Source: Campylobacterota bacterium (GTDB lineage: Bacteria; Campylobacterota; Campylobacteria; Campylobacterales; Sulfurovaceae). Taken from it: a stretch of DNA of 30,731 bases. Within the stretch, counting starts at the first letter, position 1. Each line of letters starts with the position of its first letter. The position numbers were made by a program, and so were the translations under genes. The stretch is from NCBI GenBank assembly GCA_030595845.1, contig JAUVCL010000003.1, positions 1-30,731 of the forward strand, given 5' to 3'. Below the pieces are notes generated by a model. It was not told the DNA's origin. It did not search any database and saw only the letters and a list, made by a program, of their open reading frames with translations. This document shows positions 8,352 through 14,778 of this stretch, piece by piece.

Positions 8352-8977
8352 TGATAAATAGATTAAAAAACAGATATAAAAAATCACAACTTACAAATGA
8401 TGATTATTTATTTTTATTTGATTCTCTTGCAGAAGAAGAATTTGTTTCTTTTGATTGTGAAACAACAGGTTTAAATGTAAAAAAAGATGAAATACTTTCC
8501 TTGGGAGCAGTTAAAATTGTTAATAATAAAATAGAATTAAGTGATTCTTTTGAAAGATTTGTGAAGCTTGAAAAGCATATAGGAGAAGAGAGTATTAAAA
8601 TTCATTATATCAGACCTTGTGATATAGAAAATAGCATTGAGGCGAAGATAGCAATTGAAGAATTTTTACATTTTTTAGGCAATAGAACATTAGTTGGTTA
8701 CTACATAAAGTTTGATATAGCAATGATCAATCGTTATGCTAAACAAATTATTGGCACAACGATACCAAATAAAAGTATTGAACTTTCAAGTATGTACTAT
8801 AAAAGATATCAAAAAAAATCATCACATGAATTTGTTGATTTAAAGTTTGACACAATTATGGAATCATTGAACTTGCCACGATTGGGACAACATGATGCAC
8901 TCAATGATGCTGTCATGTCTGCAATGATGTATTTAAAACTTAAAAATTTACCAGAATATAAAGGAGCATACAGATAG
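8351..8977 (+). CDS. DEDDh 3'-5' exonuclease, DnaQ/PolC-epsilon-like
   Basis: A 208-aa protein with the DEDDh exonuclease signature: Exo I DCETTG (Asp35, Glu37), an Exo II region around LVGYYIKFDIAMINRY, and Exo III HDALNDAVMS (His181, Asp186). It resembles stand-alone DnaQ-like exonucleases, which release nucleotides from 3' ends of DNA or RNA. The ATG overlaps the previous stop (TAATG), so translation is coupled to the DUF294 protein. This pairing is typical of symporter/acs operons but its role there is unexplained. It lacks polymerase or clamp-binding domains, so it is unlikely to be the replicative proofreading subunit. Confidence 0.85.
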   Translation: MINRLKNRYKKSQLTNDDYLFLFDSLAEEEFVSFDCETTGLNVKKDEILSLGAVKIVNNKIELSDSFERFVKLEKHIGEESIKIHYIRPCDIENSIEAKIAIEEFLHFLGNRTLVGYYIKFDIAMINRYAKQIIGTTIPNKSIELSSMYYKRYQKKSSHEFVDLKFDTIMESLNLPRLGQHDALNDAVMSAMMYLKLKNLPEYKGAYR

Positions 8978-9000
8978 ATTAAAATAGTTAAATTTATTTT

Positions 9001-9021
9001 AAAACTACAATGGTGGTTTTT
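9001..9021 (+). terminator. Hairpin upstream of acs (partial terminator or attenuator)
   Basis: AAAACTAC (9001-9008) pairs with GTGGTTTT (9013-9020) with one G.U pair around the loop AATG, followed by two more T residues. It lies 26 nt before the acs start, so acs may have a separate promoter or be set at a different level from the upstream genes. Confidence 0.4.
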
Positions 9022-9046
9022 ACATAAATTTAAACGAGGAAGAACC

Positions 9047-11014
9047 ATGTCAAAACAAATATTTAATCCAAATCCGGAGTTTGCTAAAGATGCAGCAATA
9101 AACAGTATGGAAGCATATTGGAAATTACAGAATAAAGCTAATAAAGACTATGAAGGTTTTTGGGGAGATTTTGCAAAAGAAAAAATAGATTGGTTTAAAC
9201 CGTTTGATACAGTTTTAGATGAAAGTAATGCACCCTTTGTAAAGTGGTTTGATGGTGGTCAGTTAAATGTTGCACATCAGTGTATCGATCGTCATCTTGA
9301 CACGCGTAAAAACAAAGCTGCGATCATCTTTGAAGGTGACAGAGGTGATAAGCAAGTCATTACCTATCTTGACCTTTACTATAATGTAAACAAGTTTGCT
9401 AACCTTCTTAAAGAAGATTTTGGTGTAAAAAAAGGTGACAGAGTCGTTATCTATATGCCGATGATCCCTGAAGCTGCGTATGCCATGTTAGCCTGTGCAC
9501 GTATCGGTGCGATCCACTCCATCGTATTTGGTGGATTTTCTTCTGAAGCACTTCGTGACAGGATCGAAGATGCTGAAGCAAAAGTAGTGATCACGGCAGA
9601 TGGTGCTTACCGAAAAACAAAACCTTATATGTTAAAGCCTGTAGTAGATGCAGCATTAACTGGAGATACACCAGTTAAAAAAGTTCTAGTTGTAGAAAGA
9701 AATAATGAAGAAGTGACATGGGAAGCGGGACGTGATTATTCATATAATGAACTCATTAAGAACAAGTCAGGTAAATGTGAAGCTGAGCCTATGGAGAGTG
9801 AAGATCCTCTTTTCTTACTCTATACTTCTGGTAGTACAGGTAAACCAAAAGGAGTACAACACAATACAGCCGGATACATCCTTTGGGCTCAAATGACTAT
9901 GGAATGGGTATTTGATGTGAAAGAGAATGATACCTACTGGTGTACAGCTGATGTAGGTTGGATCACTGGACATACATACATCGTCTATGGACCTCTCGCT
10001 ATGGGTGCTACGACTGTGATGTTTGAAGGTGTTATCACCTTTCCTGATGCGGGTCGTCCTTGGAAAATGGTTGAAGAACATAAAATAAATCAATTCTATA
10101 CAGCGCCAACAGCTATACGTGTACTCCATAAGATGGGTGAAGATGAACCGGCTAAATATGACCTTTCTTCTCTTAAAGTACTGGGAACAGTGGGTGAACC
10201 TATCGATCCTCCCGCATGGAAATGGTATTATGAAGAAGTTGGAAACAGTAAGTGTGCCATAGTAGATACGTACTGGCAGACGGAGACAGGTGGACATGTT
10301 GTTTCTCCATTACCGGGTGCAACACCGATCAAACCTGGGTGTGCAACACTTCCACTGCCGGGTATTATGGCAGAGATACTTGACCCTGAAACAGGTAAGA
10401 AAGTGGGAGAGGGTGAGAGCGGATATATGTGTATCACACGCCCTTGGCCGTCACAGATACGTGGTGTATGGGGAGATGAAGAGCGTTATAAAAAGTCTTA
10501 CTTTGGTGATGTGGTCAAAGATGGGAAACCGGTATATTTTACGGGTGATGGTGCTATTTATGGAGAAGATGGATACATCACGATCACTGGTCGTACGGAT
10601 GATGTTATCAATGTATCTGGACACCGTATGGGAACAGCAGAAGTTGAATCTGCTATCAAAAAACATCCCAATGTAGCTTCTGTAGCAGTTGTAGGTAAAC
10701 CACATGAGCTTAAAGGTGAGGGGATCTTTGCTTATGTTGTACTCAAGTCTGTACCTATACATGATGTAGTAGCAGATGAAATTGAGACGATGAAAGAGAT
10801 CAATAAGGTCATTAAAACAGAAATTGGTGCCATTGCGCTATGTGATGATATGATCTTTGTTCCAGACCTCCCAAAAACAAGATCAGGTAAGGTCATGAGA
10901 AGAATTCTTAGAGCCCTTGCAAAAGGGGAAAAGATCACTCAAGATATTTCAACACTGGAAGACCCGTCTATCGTTGAGAAAATTCAGAACTGTTGTAAGG
11001 ATGCAGGACACTAA
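9047..11014 (+). CDS. acs: Acetyl-CoA synthetase (AMP-forming acetate-CoA ligase)
   Basis: A 655-aa enzyme of full family length that converts acetate, ATP and CoA into acetyl-CoA, AMP and PPi in the cytoplasm. The ATP-binding P-loop motif TSGSTGKPKG is at 260-269. The adenylation core motif YWQTETGGH follows, then the hinge/C-terminal signature TGRTDDVINVSGHR. The catalytic lysine, which in this family is switched off by acetylation, is Lys615 in PKTRSGKVMRR. GAGGAA lies upstream of the ATG. Position at the end of the symporter cluster indicates uptake and activation of environmental acetate. Strong family match. Confidence 0.96.
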   Translation: MSKQIFNPNPEFAKDAAINSMEAYWKLQNKANKDYEGFWGDFAKEKIDWFKPFDTVLDESNAPFVKWFDGGQLNVAHQCIDRHLDTRKNKAAIIFEGDRGDKQVITYLDLYYNVNKFANLLKEDFGVKKGDRVVIYMPMIPEAAYAMLACARIGAIHSIVFGGFSSEALRDRIEDAEAKVVITADGAYRKTKPYMLKPVVDAALTGDTPVKKVLVVERNNEEVTWEAGRDYSYNELIKNKSGKCEAEPMESEDPLFLLYTSGSTGKPKGVQHNTAGYILWAQMTMEWVFDVKENDTYWCTADVGWITGHTYIVYGPLAMGATTVMFEGVITFPDAGRPWKMVEEHKINQFYTAPTAIRVLHKMGEDEPAKYDLSSLKVLGTVGEPIDPPAWKWYYEEVGNSKCAIVDTYWQTETGGHVVSPLPGATPIKPGCATLPLPGIMAEILDPETGKKVGEGESGYMCITRPWPSQIRGVWGDEERYKKSYFGDVVKDGKPVYFTGDGAIYGEDGYITITGRTDDVINVSGHRMGTAEVESAIKKHPNVASVAVVGKPHELKGEGIFAYVVLKSVPIHDVVADEIETMKEINKVIKTEIGAIALCDDMIFVPDLPKTRSGKVMRRILRALAKGEKITQDISTLEDPSIVEKIQNCCKDAGH

Positions 11015-11501
11015 GTCTTGATCCTTACCAATTCTAAGGTATTTGAATAGGAATAGGGGTGAATCACATAACTTATATTATAAAAAATAATAATTATATT
11101 TAGTTTTTAACTATATAGTCTAAGCTTGGAAAGGCTAGAATAATAATGTAGTTATCTTCTCATACCGTTTGCTTTCATTAGCATACAGTATTCTCTTGAA
11201 GGGATCAGGGTTTTCTGTTGTGTAACAGCGGATTTATCTATGAGAAGATAACTTACGACCTTATTAGCAATAATGCTACAGACTCTCTGACAATCACAGC
11301 TTAATTATATTACCTACTATGTATCACTTTATTTATTGTGTTTAGCCATATGATAAATTTATTTTTAGTAAATCAAATAGTTATGTAAATATTAAACACT
11401 TACATTGTTGATGACATATGAGGAAATAGAAAGTTAGAAGAAATAAAACATATTTTATACTTTGATTAACATAATATAAATTCTATCAAAAATATAAAGT
11501 A
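11015..11501. other. 487-nt convergent intergenic region with a structured 109-nt element
   Basis: No convincing protein gene. It separates acs (+) from a - strand gene. A weak 5-bp hairpin (CCTTA/TAAGG, 11023-11039) follows acs. The main feature is a long inverted repeat: GTTATCTTCTCAT (11151-11163) and ATGAGAAGATAAC (11240-11252), 13 bp perfect, extended by GTA/TAC with one bulged base. Inside are CTGTT-GTGT-AACAG (11215-11228) and TGCT/AGCA mini-hairpins. Just after it is TAGCA-ATAA-TGCTA (11265-11278). It could be a small RNA, a strong bidirectional 3' structure or a degenerate mobile fragment. The remainder is AT-rich with nothing recognised. Confidence 0.5.
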
Positions 11502-11777
11502 CTATACTAAGGTTAAACTATATAACCATAAAGCACTTATAGCAATGATCACTAAAACAATATTTTGTATGATCCACTGAGCAGATAAACTACCTACAAC
11601 TCCTATAGTTCCTGCCACTGTAATAGTTCCAAGTGCAACACCTAATGCTCTGTACCATTCTGTTTGCCCAAATAGCATAATAAGATTTTCTCCCATAACA
11701 ACTAATACGATTGAAAATACAACAACTCCGAAAATAAGATCAAACCATGTAATATCTTTACAATTACAATAACTCAT
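11502..11777 (-). CDS. Small three-helix membrane protein, unknown
   Basis: I do not recognise this 91-aa protein. It begins MSYCNCKDI, with two cysteines near the N-terminus, and then consists almost entirely of three hydrophobic helices (about 12-32, 43-63 and 68-90) with short loops. A strong ribosome-binding site (AGGGGG) lies just upstream of the ATG, supporting expression. The nearest upstream element is a perfect 10-bp inverted repeat at 11881-11905. The neighbouring gene upstream on the same strand is also a small unknown membrane-anchored protein. No function is proposed. Confidence 0.65.
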   Translation of the reverse strand: MSYCNCKDITWFDLIFGVVVFSIVLVVMGENLIMLFGQTEWYRALGVALGTITVAGTIGVVGSLSAQWIIQNIVLVIIAISALWLYSLTLV

Positions 11778-11880
11778 ATTTTACCCCCTATTCCTTGACT
11801 AGATTTAATAAAAACATTACTAATAGTATAGTATATATTAATTAATTATATAATAATTATAATTTTATGTAAATGATCTA

Positions 11881-11905
11881 GGTCAAAATATATTTTATTT
11901 TGACC
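11881..11905. promoter_or_regulatory. Perfect 10-bp inverted repeat (operator or AT-rich terminator)
   Basis: GGTCAAAATA and TATTTTGACC flank the 5-nt centre TATTT. The repeat lies in the 167-nt gap upstream of the 91-aa membrane protein and 39 nt past the end of the 125-aa gene. On the - strand, TATACT-type -10 sequences follow downstream. It could be a dimeric regulator site for the small gene or a weak terminator for the upstream one; there is no clear U-tract. Confidence 0.45.
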
Positions 11906-11944
11906 ATTATAAAACAACGATTTCCCTGAAGAGTTAAGATTGGA

Positions 11945-12322
11945 TCAATAGGGATACAAGGAACTACTTATCTCTTTCGGGCTTCTTCCATTATAGGCTG
12001 ATATACTTACTCCTCCACTTGAAATAGGTGCAATAAGTACATATGTTTTCTCTTTTTTACAGCACATATGAAAGGAGATCATATTATCTATACTAATTAA
12101 TTCTTTCCCCTCTTGTTGAGCATATTGTAAGGCGACTTCCCATTCTATCTTATTTACATCAATAATTTTACCCTGTTTAAGTGCTTTTTTAATATGATTT
12201 TTGAATTGGGTATCATTTGTTTTATCTTTAAAAGTCATGATAAGAATGAGATATAATAATAGTGATATACCATATGTTGGTAGTGCAAAAAGTAGTGCAA
12301 GCAGTGTTAATATCCAATACAT
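11945..12322 (-). CDS. Membrane-anchored small protein, unknown
   Basis: An unrecognised 125-aa protein. The first 31 residues are hydrophobic (MYWILTLLALLFALP onward) and form one long or two short membrane segments. A basic region with KNHIKKALKQGK follows, then a soluble domain of about 75 residues containing a CC pair (HMCCKKEK) and ending SSSLYPY. A good ribosome-binding site (AAAGGA) precedes the ATG at 12322. It lies between the lipoprotein and the 91-aa membrane protein, all on the - strand but with sizeable gaps, so they are probably separate transcripts. No function is proposed. Confidence 0.6.
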   Translation of the reverse strand: MYWILTLLALLFALPTYGISLLLYLILIMTFKDKTNDTQFKNHIKKALKQGKIIDVNKIEWEVALQYAQQEGKELISIDNMISFHMCCKKEKTYVLIAPISSGGVSISAYNGRSPKEISSSLYPY

Positions 12323-12405
12323 TTTTTATCCTTTCTCTTTATATTAATTAACCTCATGGGTAAAAAATATGAGAAATTATATGGCAATTAGAACAATTAG
12401 ATAAG

Positions 12406-12439
12406 GGCATATTTAAAATATGTATTTTATAAATATGCC
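12406..12439 (-). terminator. Long AT-rich hairpin downstream of the lipoprotein gene
   Basis: GGCATATTTA (12406-12415) and TAAATATGCC (12430-12439) pair perfectly over 10 bp. The interior can continue pairing (AAATA/TATTT) with a 2-nt bulge to a TG loop. It sits 23 nt past the stop of the lipoprotein gene. The U-tract is weak, so transcript-end protection is also possible. Confidence 0.5.
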
Positions 12440-12461
12440 TAGTTGTTGATGTAATATTTTA

Positions 12462-12848
12462 TTAGTTTAAAACACAATGGTTACCGCGTGAACCCCATTT
12501 TACGATAATACCTTTTTTGTTGGTTTCAAGAAAAAGTTTACAGTTTTGTTGAACCACTTCACTGCTGTACATCATTCCACCATAACCATACCCTCCATAA
12601 TATCCGCCATAACCATATCCCACCATCGGAGAGGGATAACTATAAACTCTGGATTTCTCATAGACATACACTTTATTCTTATTGGGTAAAACATAGGTGC
12701 TGTCAGGGTATCCGATCTGTTCAACCAGTTTATTAATATCTTTTCCTACCCAGGAGTTATATCTGTTCACAAAGTTTTGATGTGTTGCACATCCTTGAAG
12801 AAGTAAAATAGTGATGGCAAGAAGAGATAGTTTTAAAAAATATTTCAT
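12462..12848 (-). CDS. Gly/Tyr-rich outer-membrane-type lipoprotein, unknown
   Basis: A 128-aa protein with a lipoprotein signal peptide: charged start MKYFLK, hydrophobic core, and lipobox LQGC with the lipidated Cys at position 20. The mature part has a segment like SmpA/BamE-type lipoproteins (WVGKDINKLVEQIGYPDS), then a GYGYGGYYGGYGYGG low-complexity stretch, and ends with a NHC motif. The frame extends upstream to 12920, but the ATG at 12848 has AAGGAA at good spacing and begins the signal peptide, while the extension overlaps hypA and looks non-coding. TATACT about 40 nt upstream is a possible -10. It is not part of the hydrogenase cluster by function as far as I can tell. Confidence 0.75.
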   Translation of the reverse strand: MKYFLKLSLLAITILLLQGCATHQNFVNRYNSWVGKDINKLVEQIGYPDSTYVLPNKNKVYVYEKSRVYSYPSPMVGYGYGGYYGGYGYGGMMYSSEVVQQNCKLFLETNKKGIIVKWGSRGNHCVLN

Positions 12849-12894
12849 GCTGTATTCCTTATATAGGCTGTATCTTTTATAGTATACTATTTTT

Positions 12895-12925
12895 ATGGAG
12901 TCACTGTGAAATCCAATCACTCCAT
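12895..12925. other. 7-bp inverted repeat at the hypA 3' end
   Basis: ATGGAGT (12895-12901) pairs perfectly with ACTCCAT (12919-12925), and a TCAC/GTGA pair can form inside. It overlaps the hypA stop. On the - strand it is followed by A-rich rather than T-rich sequence, so it looks more like a 3'-end stabiliser of the hyp transcript than an intrinsic terminator. Confidence 0.35.
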
Positions 12926-13258
12926 CTCTAATGTCATCAAGTACATCTCTTCACCATCTATAACAGAGACATCTGTACTTTGACAGTGCGCACAGAGATA
13001 ACGCACTTCAGATTGTTCACTCTCTTTTTTACAGACATTACAGTGAAGTTTAAGATCTTGAAGGTTCATGACGAACTCTGCCCCGTCACATATAGTTTTC
13101 TCTTTAAATGTTTCAAAGGCTGTTGCAAGTAAATGTGGTTCTACACCACTGAGTTTACCTATCTTGGTCACCACTTTAACAACCTTGCTGGCATGATTGG
13201 CTTGGGCATGACTTTCACACTGTTCTAAAAGTGCCTGAACTATGGAATATTCATGCAT
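12917..13258 (-). CDS. hypA: Hydrogenase nickel-insertion protein HypA
   Basis: A 113-aa metallochaperone that works with HypB to deliver Ni2+ to the [NiFe]-hydrogenase large subunit; in Helicobacter the same protein also serves urease. The N-terminus MHEYSIV supplies the nickel ligand His2. The structural zinc site is CNVC (Cys73, Cys76) plus CAHC (Cys89, Cys92). Length is normal for the family. It begins 3 nt after hypE and is the last gene of the hyd/hyp run. It is separated from the upstream hyd-hypD genes by the R-M island. Confidence 0.95.
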   Translation of the reverse strand: MHEYSIVQALLEQCESHAQANHASKVVKVVTKIGKLSGVEPHLLATAFETFKEKTICDGAEFVMNLQDLKLHCNVCKKESEQSEVRYLCAHCQSTDVSVIDGEEMYLMTLEME

Positions 13259-13261
13259 TTT

Positions 13262-14260
13262 TTAACATATCCTCGGTAGAAGTTCACCCTTTGGCAGGTC
13301 AAGATAACGGCTGCTGCCATAAAGTGAATGAAGGATTACCTTTCCCTCTTTTTTCATAGTGACACGTCCTATGATCGTAGCTTTTGTAGATACGTTTACA
13401 CTCTGTAATGCTTCAACCGCCAACATAGCGTGATGTTGTGGTACAGCTATAATAAATGTTCCCTCATTGGCAAAGTCAAATGCTTCAAAACCAAAGAGTT
13501 CACAAATCCCCTGCACCGCATCATTAACAGGCACAGATGCTTCTTCTATCTCCAAACAAACAGAACTTTGTTCAGCCCATTCATTCAGTACAGCAGAAAG
13601 ACCGCCACGTGTAGCATCTCGCAATGCAGAGATCGTTACCTTACTCTCTATCAAAGCTTCTACTGCTGGCCATAAAGTAGCACAGTCACTCTCCACATCA
13701 CCAGAGATCCCCAATCCTTCACGTTCCATCAGTATCGCTGCACCATGCCGCCCTACATCACCTGAGACAATGATCACATCACCTTCATGAAGATTATTGG
13801 CAGAGATACCCTCTTTTTCTATCTCCCCTATGCCAGAAGTGTTGATAAATATCTGGTCTACCGCACCTTTGGGAACCACTTTGGTATCACCGCAAACGAT
13901 CTTTGCGCCACTCACTTTGAGCTCATCAGCCATAGATTTTACAATCATCTCCAAGTCATCAAAAGAAAAGCCCTCTTCTATCATAAATGCAGAACTCAGA
14001 TACAAAGGTTTTGCACCCATCATAGCAAGGTCATTGACCGTACCTGCGATGGCAAGTTTACCAATGTTCCCTCCATTAAAAAAGATAGGACTCACGGTAA
14101 AACTGTCTGTTGTAAATGCAATTTTATTTTTTACTTCCAATACAGCAGCATCTTCTGCTGCGATCAAAATATCATTGCCAAAATAACGATAAAAGAGATT
14201 ATGTATCAAAGAGTTTGTCTCTTCTCCACCACCTCCGTGGCTTAGTTGGATTTGTTTCAT
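13262..14260 (-). CDS. hypE: Hydrogenase maturation protein HypE
   Basis: A 332-aa PurM/SelD-fold enzyme that dehydrates the thiocarboxamide on its own C-terminal cysteine to thiocyanate, the source of the active-site cyanide ligands. The N-terminus contains the Gly-rich loop SHGGGGEE, and the C-terminus ends in the required PRIC (Cys332), the acceptor for the carbamoyl group from HypF. Nucleotide-binding residues in GDTKVVPKG and SGDVGRHGAA are recognisable. AAGGTGA precedes the ATG. hypA follows at once. Normally contiguous with hypD, here it is separated from it by about 2.5 kb of R-M DNA. Confidence 0.95.
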   Translation of the reverse strand: MKQIQLSHGGGGEETNSLIHNLFYRYFGNDILIAAEDAAVLEVKNKIAFTTDSFTVSPIFFNGGNIGKLAIAGTVNDLAMMGAKPLYLSSAFMIEEGFSFDDLEMIVKSMADELKVSGAKIVCGDTKVVPKGAVDQIFINTSGIGEIEKEGISANNLHEGDVIIVSGDVGRHGAAILMEREGLGISGDVESDCATLWPAVEALIESKVTISALRDATRGGLSAVLNEWAEQSSVCLEIEEASVPVNDAVQGICELFGFEAFDFANEGTFIIAVPQHHAMLAVEALQSVNVSTKATIIGRVTMKKEGKVILHSLYGSSRYLDLPKGELLPRIC

Positions 14261-14385
14261 TGATCACCTTGATTCATTAAACTTTTTTCACTTTTGTAAG
14301 CCCGTAAACAATAATCTTTTCTTTTAAGTATATTTGTACCTTTTATATATAAACTACTATCTTTTAACTGATACTTGGATGCCAT
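14257..14385 (-). CDS. Possible 42-aa ORF overlapping the hypE start (doubtful)
   Basis: An open frame starting MASKYQLKDSS and ending LMNQGDQ, with its TGA overlapping the hypE ATG (ATGA) as in coupled genes. It has no clear ribosome-binding site, its start lies inside the 50-codon ORF in another frame, and 42 open codons are not rare in DNA this AT-rich. It could act as a short leader coupling translation into hypE. Confidence 0.2.
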   Translation of the reverse strand: MASKYQLKDSSLYIKGTNILKRKDYCLRAYKSEKSLMNQGDQ

Positions 14386-14509
14386 ATTTTTTTCTGAGGT
14401 TCTGTACTTTTTTGACTATTTTTTTACTTGCTTTTGGGTAGCCTTCTATATTTTGTGTGGTTTCTATGACTTTTTGTAGGTACTTTTCATCTATGGGGCT
14501 TTTACTCAT
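14357..14509 (-). CDS. Small ORF of 50 codons in the R-M island, unknown
   Basis: The frame starts ATG at 14509 with GAGGAA (14516-14521) at 6-nt spacing and stops TAG at 14357. The 50-aa product is highly charged and lysine-rich. It starts MSKSPIDEKYLQKVIET, continues through IEGYPKASKKIVKKVQNL and ends KKYGIQVSVKR, suggesting a helical, nucleic-acid-binding or partner-binding peptide. It lies downstream of the RhuM relic and upstream of hypE, on the same strand as the restriction and methyltransferase genes. I do not recognise a family. The ribosome-binding site and balanced amino-acid usage favour a real gene. Confidence 0.5.
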   Translation of the reverse strand: MSKSPIDEKYLQKVIETTQNIEGYPKASKKIVKKVQNLRKKYGIQVSVKR

Positions 14510-14546
14510 AGCATATTCCTCGTATCAATATATTCTAGGCTATATT

Positions 14547-14749
14547 TTACCATCTTTTTAAACTATATAGAAAATCGGAAATTCCGATTTTCTTCATTCT
14601 AAACTCTTTATCTAACTCTTCTTCTTTATATATATTGTAAATATGTTCATTGACAGTGGAACGACTTTTTTAAAAAAGTTCTGCCATTTGTTCTATTATA
14701 AGCCATTCCAAGTCTTAACAGTTTCATCTTTGAATCTTAGTGTGTCCAT
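14547..14749 (-). pseudogene. Decayed N-terminal fragment of a RhuM-family (virulence RhuM) gene
   Basis: Reading the - strand gives RFKDETV, then WLIIEQMAELF, then after an in-frame TAA KSRSTVNEHIYNIYKEEELD and KKIGNSDF. This is the N-terminal winged-helix pattern of RhuM-family proteins (DETVWLT-x-x-QMAELF, then S-x-x-NV-x-HI-x-x-IYxEGEL). An 11-nt insertion (about 14704-14714) shifts frame between DETV and WLII. A nonsense codon replaces the residue after ELF, and the reading stops after about 65 codons instead of roughly 300. RhuM genes are often found next to restriction-modification loci, consistent with the neighbours here. It begins about 30 nt after the methyltransferase stop. Confidence 0.65.
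14570..14592. terminator. Perfect 11-bp inverted repeat, likely bidirectional terminator
   Basis: GAAAATCGGAA (14570-14580) and TTCCGATTTTC (14582-14592) surround a single base, folding as a 9-bp stem with a 5-nt loop and T-rich flanks on the + side. It lies inside the relic RhuM fragment, downstream of the methyltransferase on the - strand. Confidence 0.5.
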
Positions 14750-14778
14750 CTTCAGTTTAGTAAATAAGTATATTTGAA

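Noticed and set aside
9815..10297. 160-codon open frame on the - strand opposite acs
   Set aside because: Shadow of the acs coding frame with no domain pattern and an improbable residue composition.
11148..11256. tRNA, SRP RNA, 6S RNA or insertion-sequence identity for the structured element
   Set aside because: No T-loop, SRP-loop or 6S bubble signature was recognised, and translated frames show no convincing transposase; left as an unknown structured element.
12849..12920. N-terminal extension of the lipoprotein to 12920
   Set aside because: It would bury the signal peptide and lipobox and overlap hypA; the ATG at 12848 has its own ribosome-binding site.
14661..14680. AACTTTTTTAAAAAAGTT-like palindrome as a separate terminator
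   Set aside because: It is an A/T-only palindrome inside the RhuM relic coding region (ELF-stop-KS); a coding coincidence is more likely.
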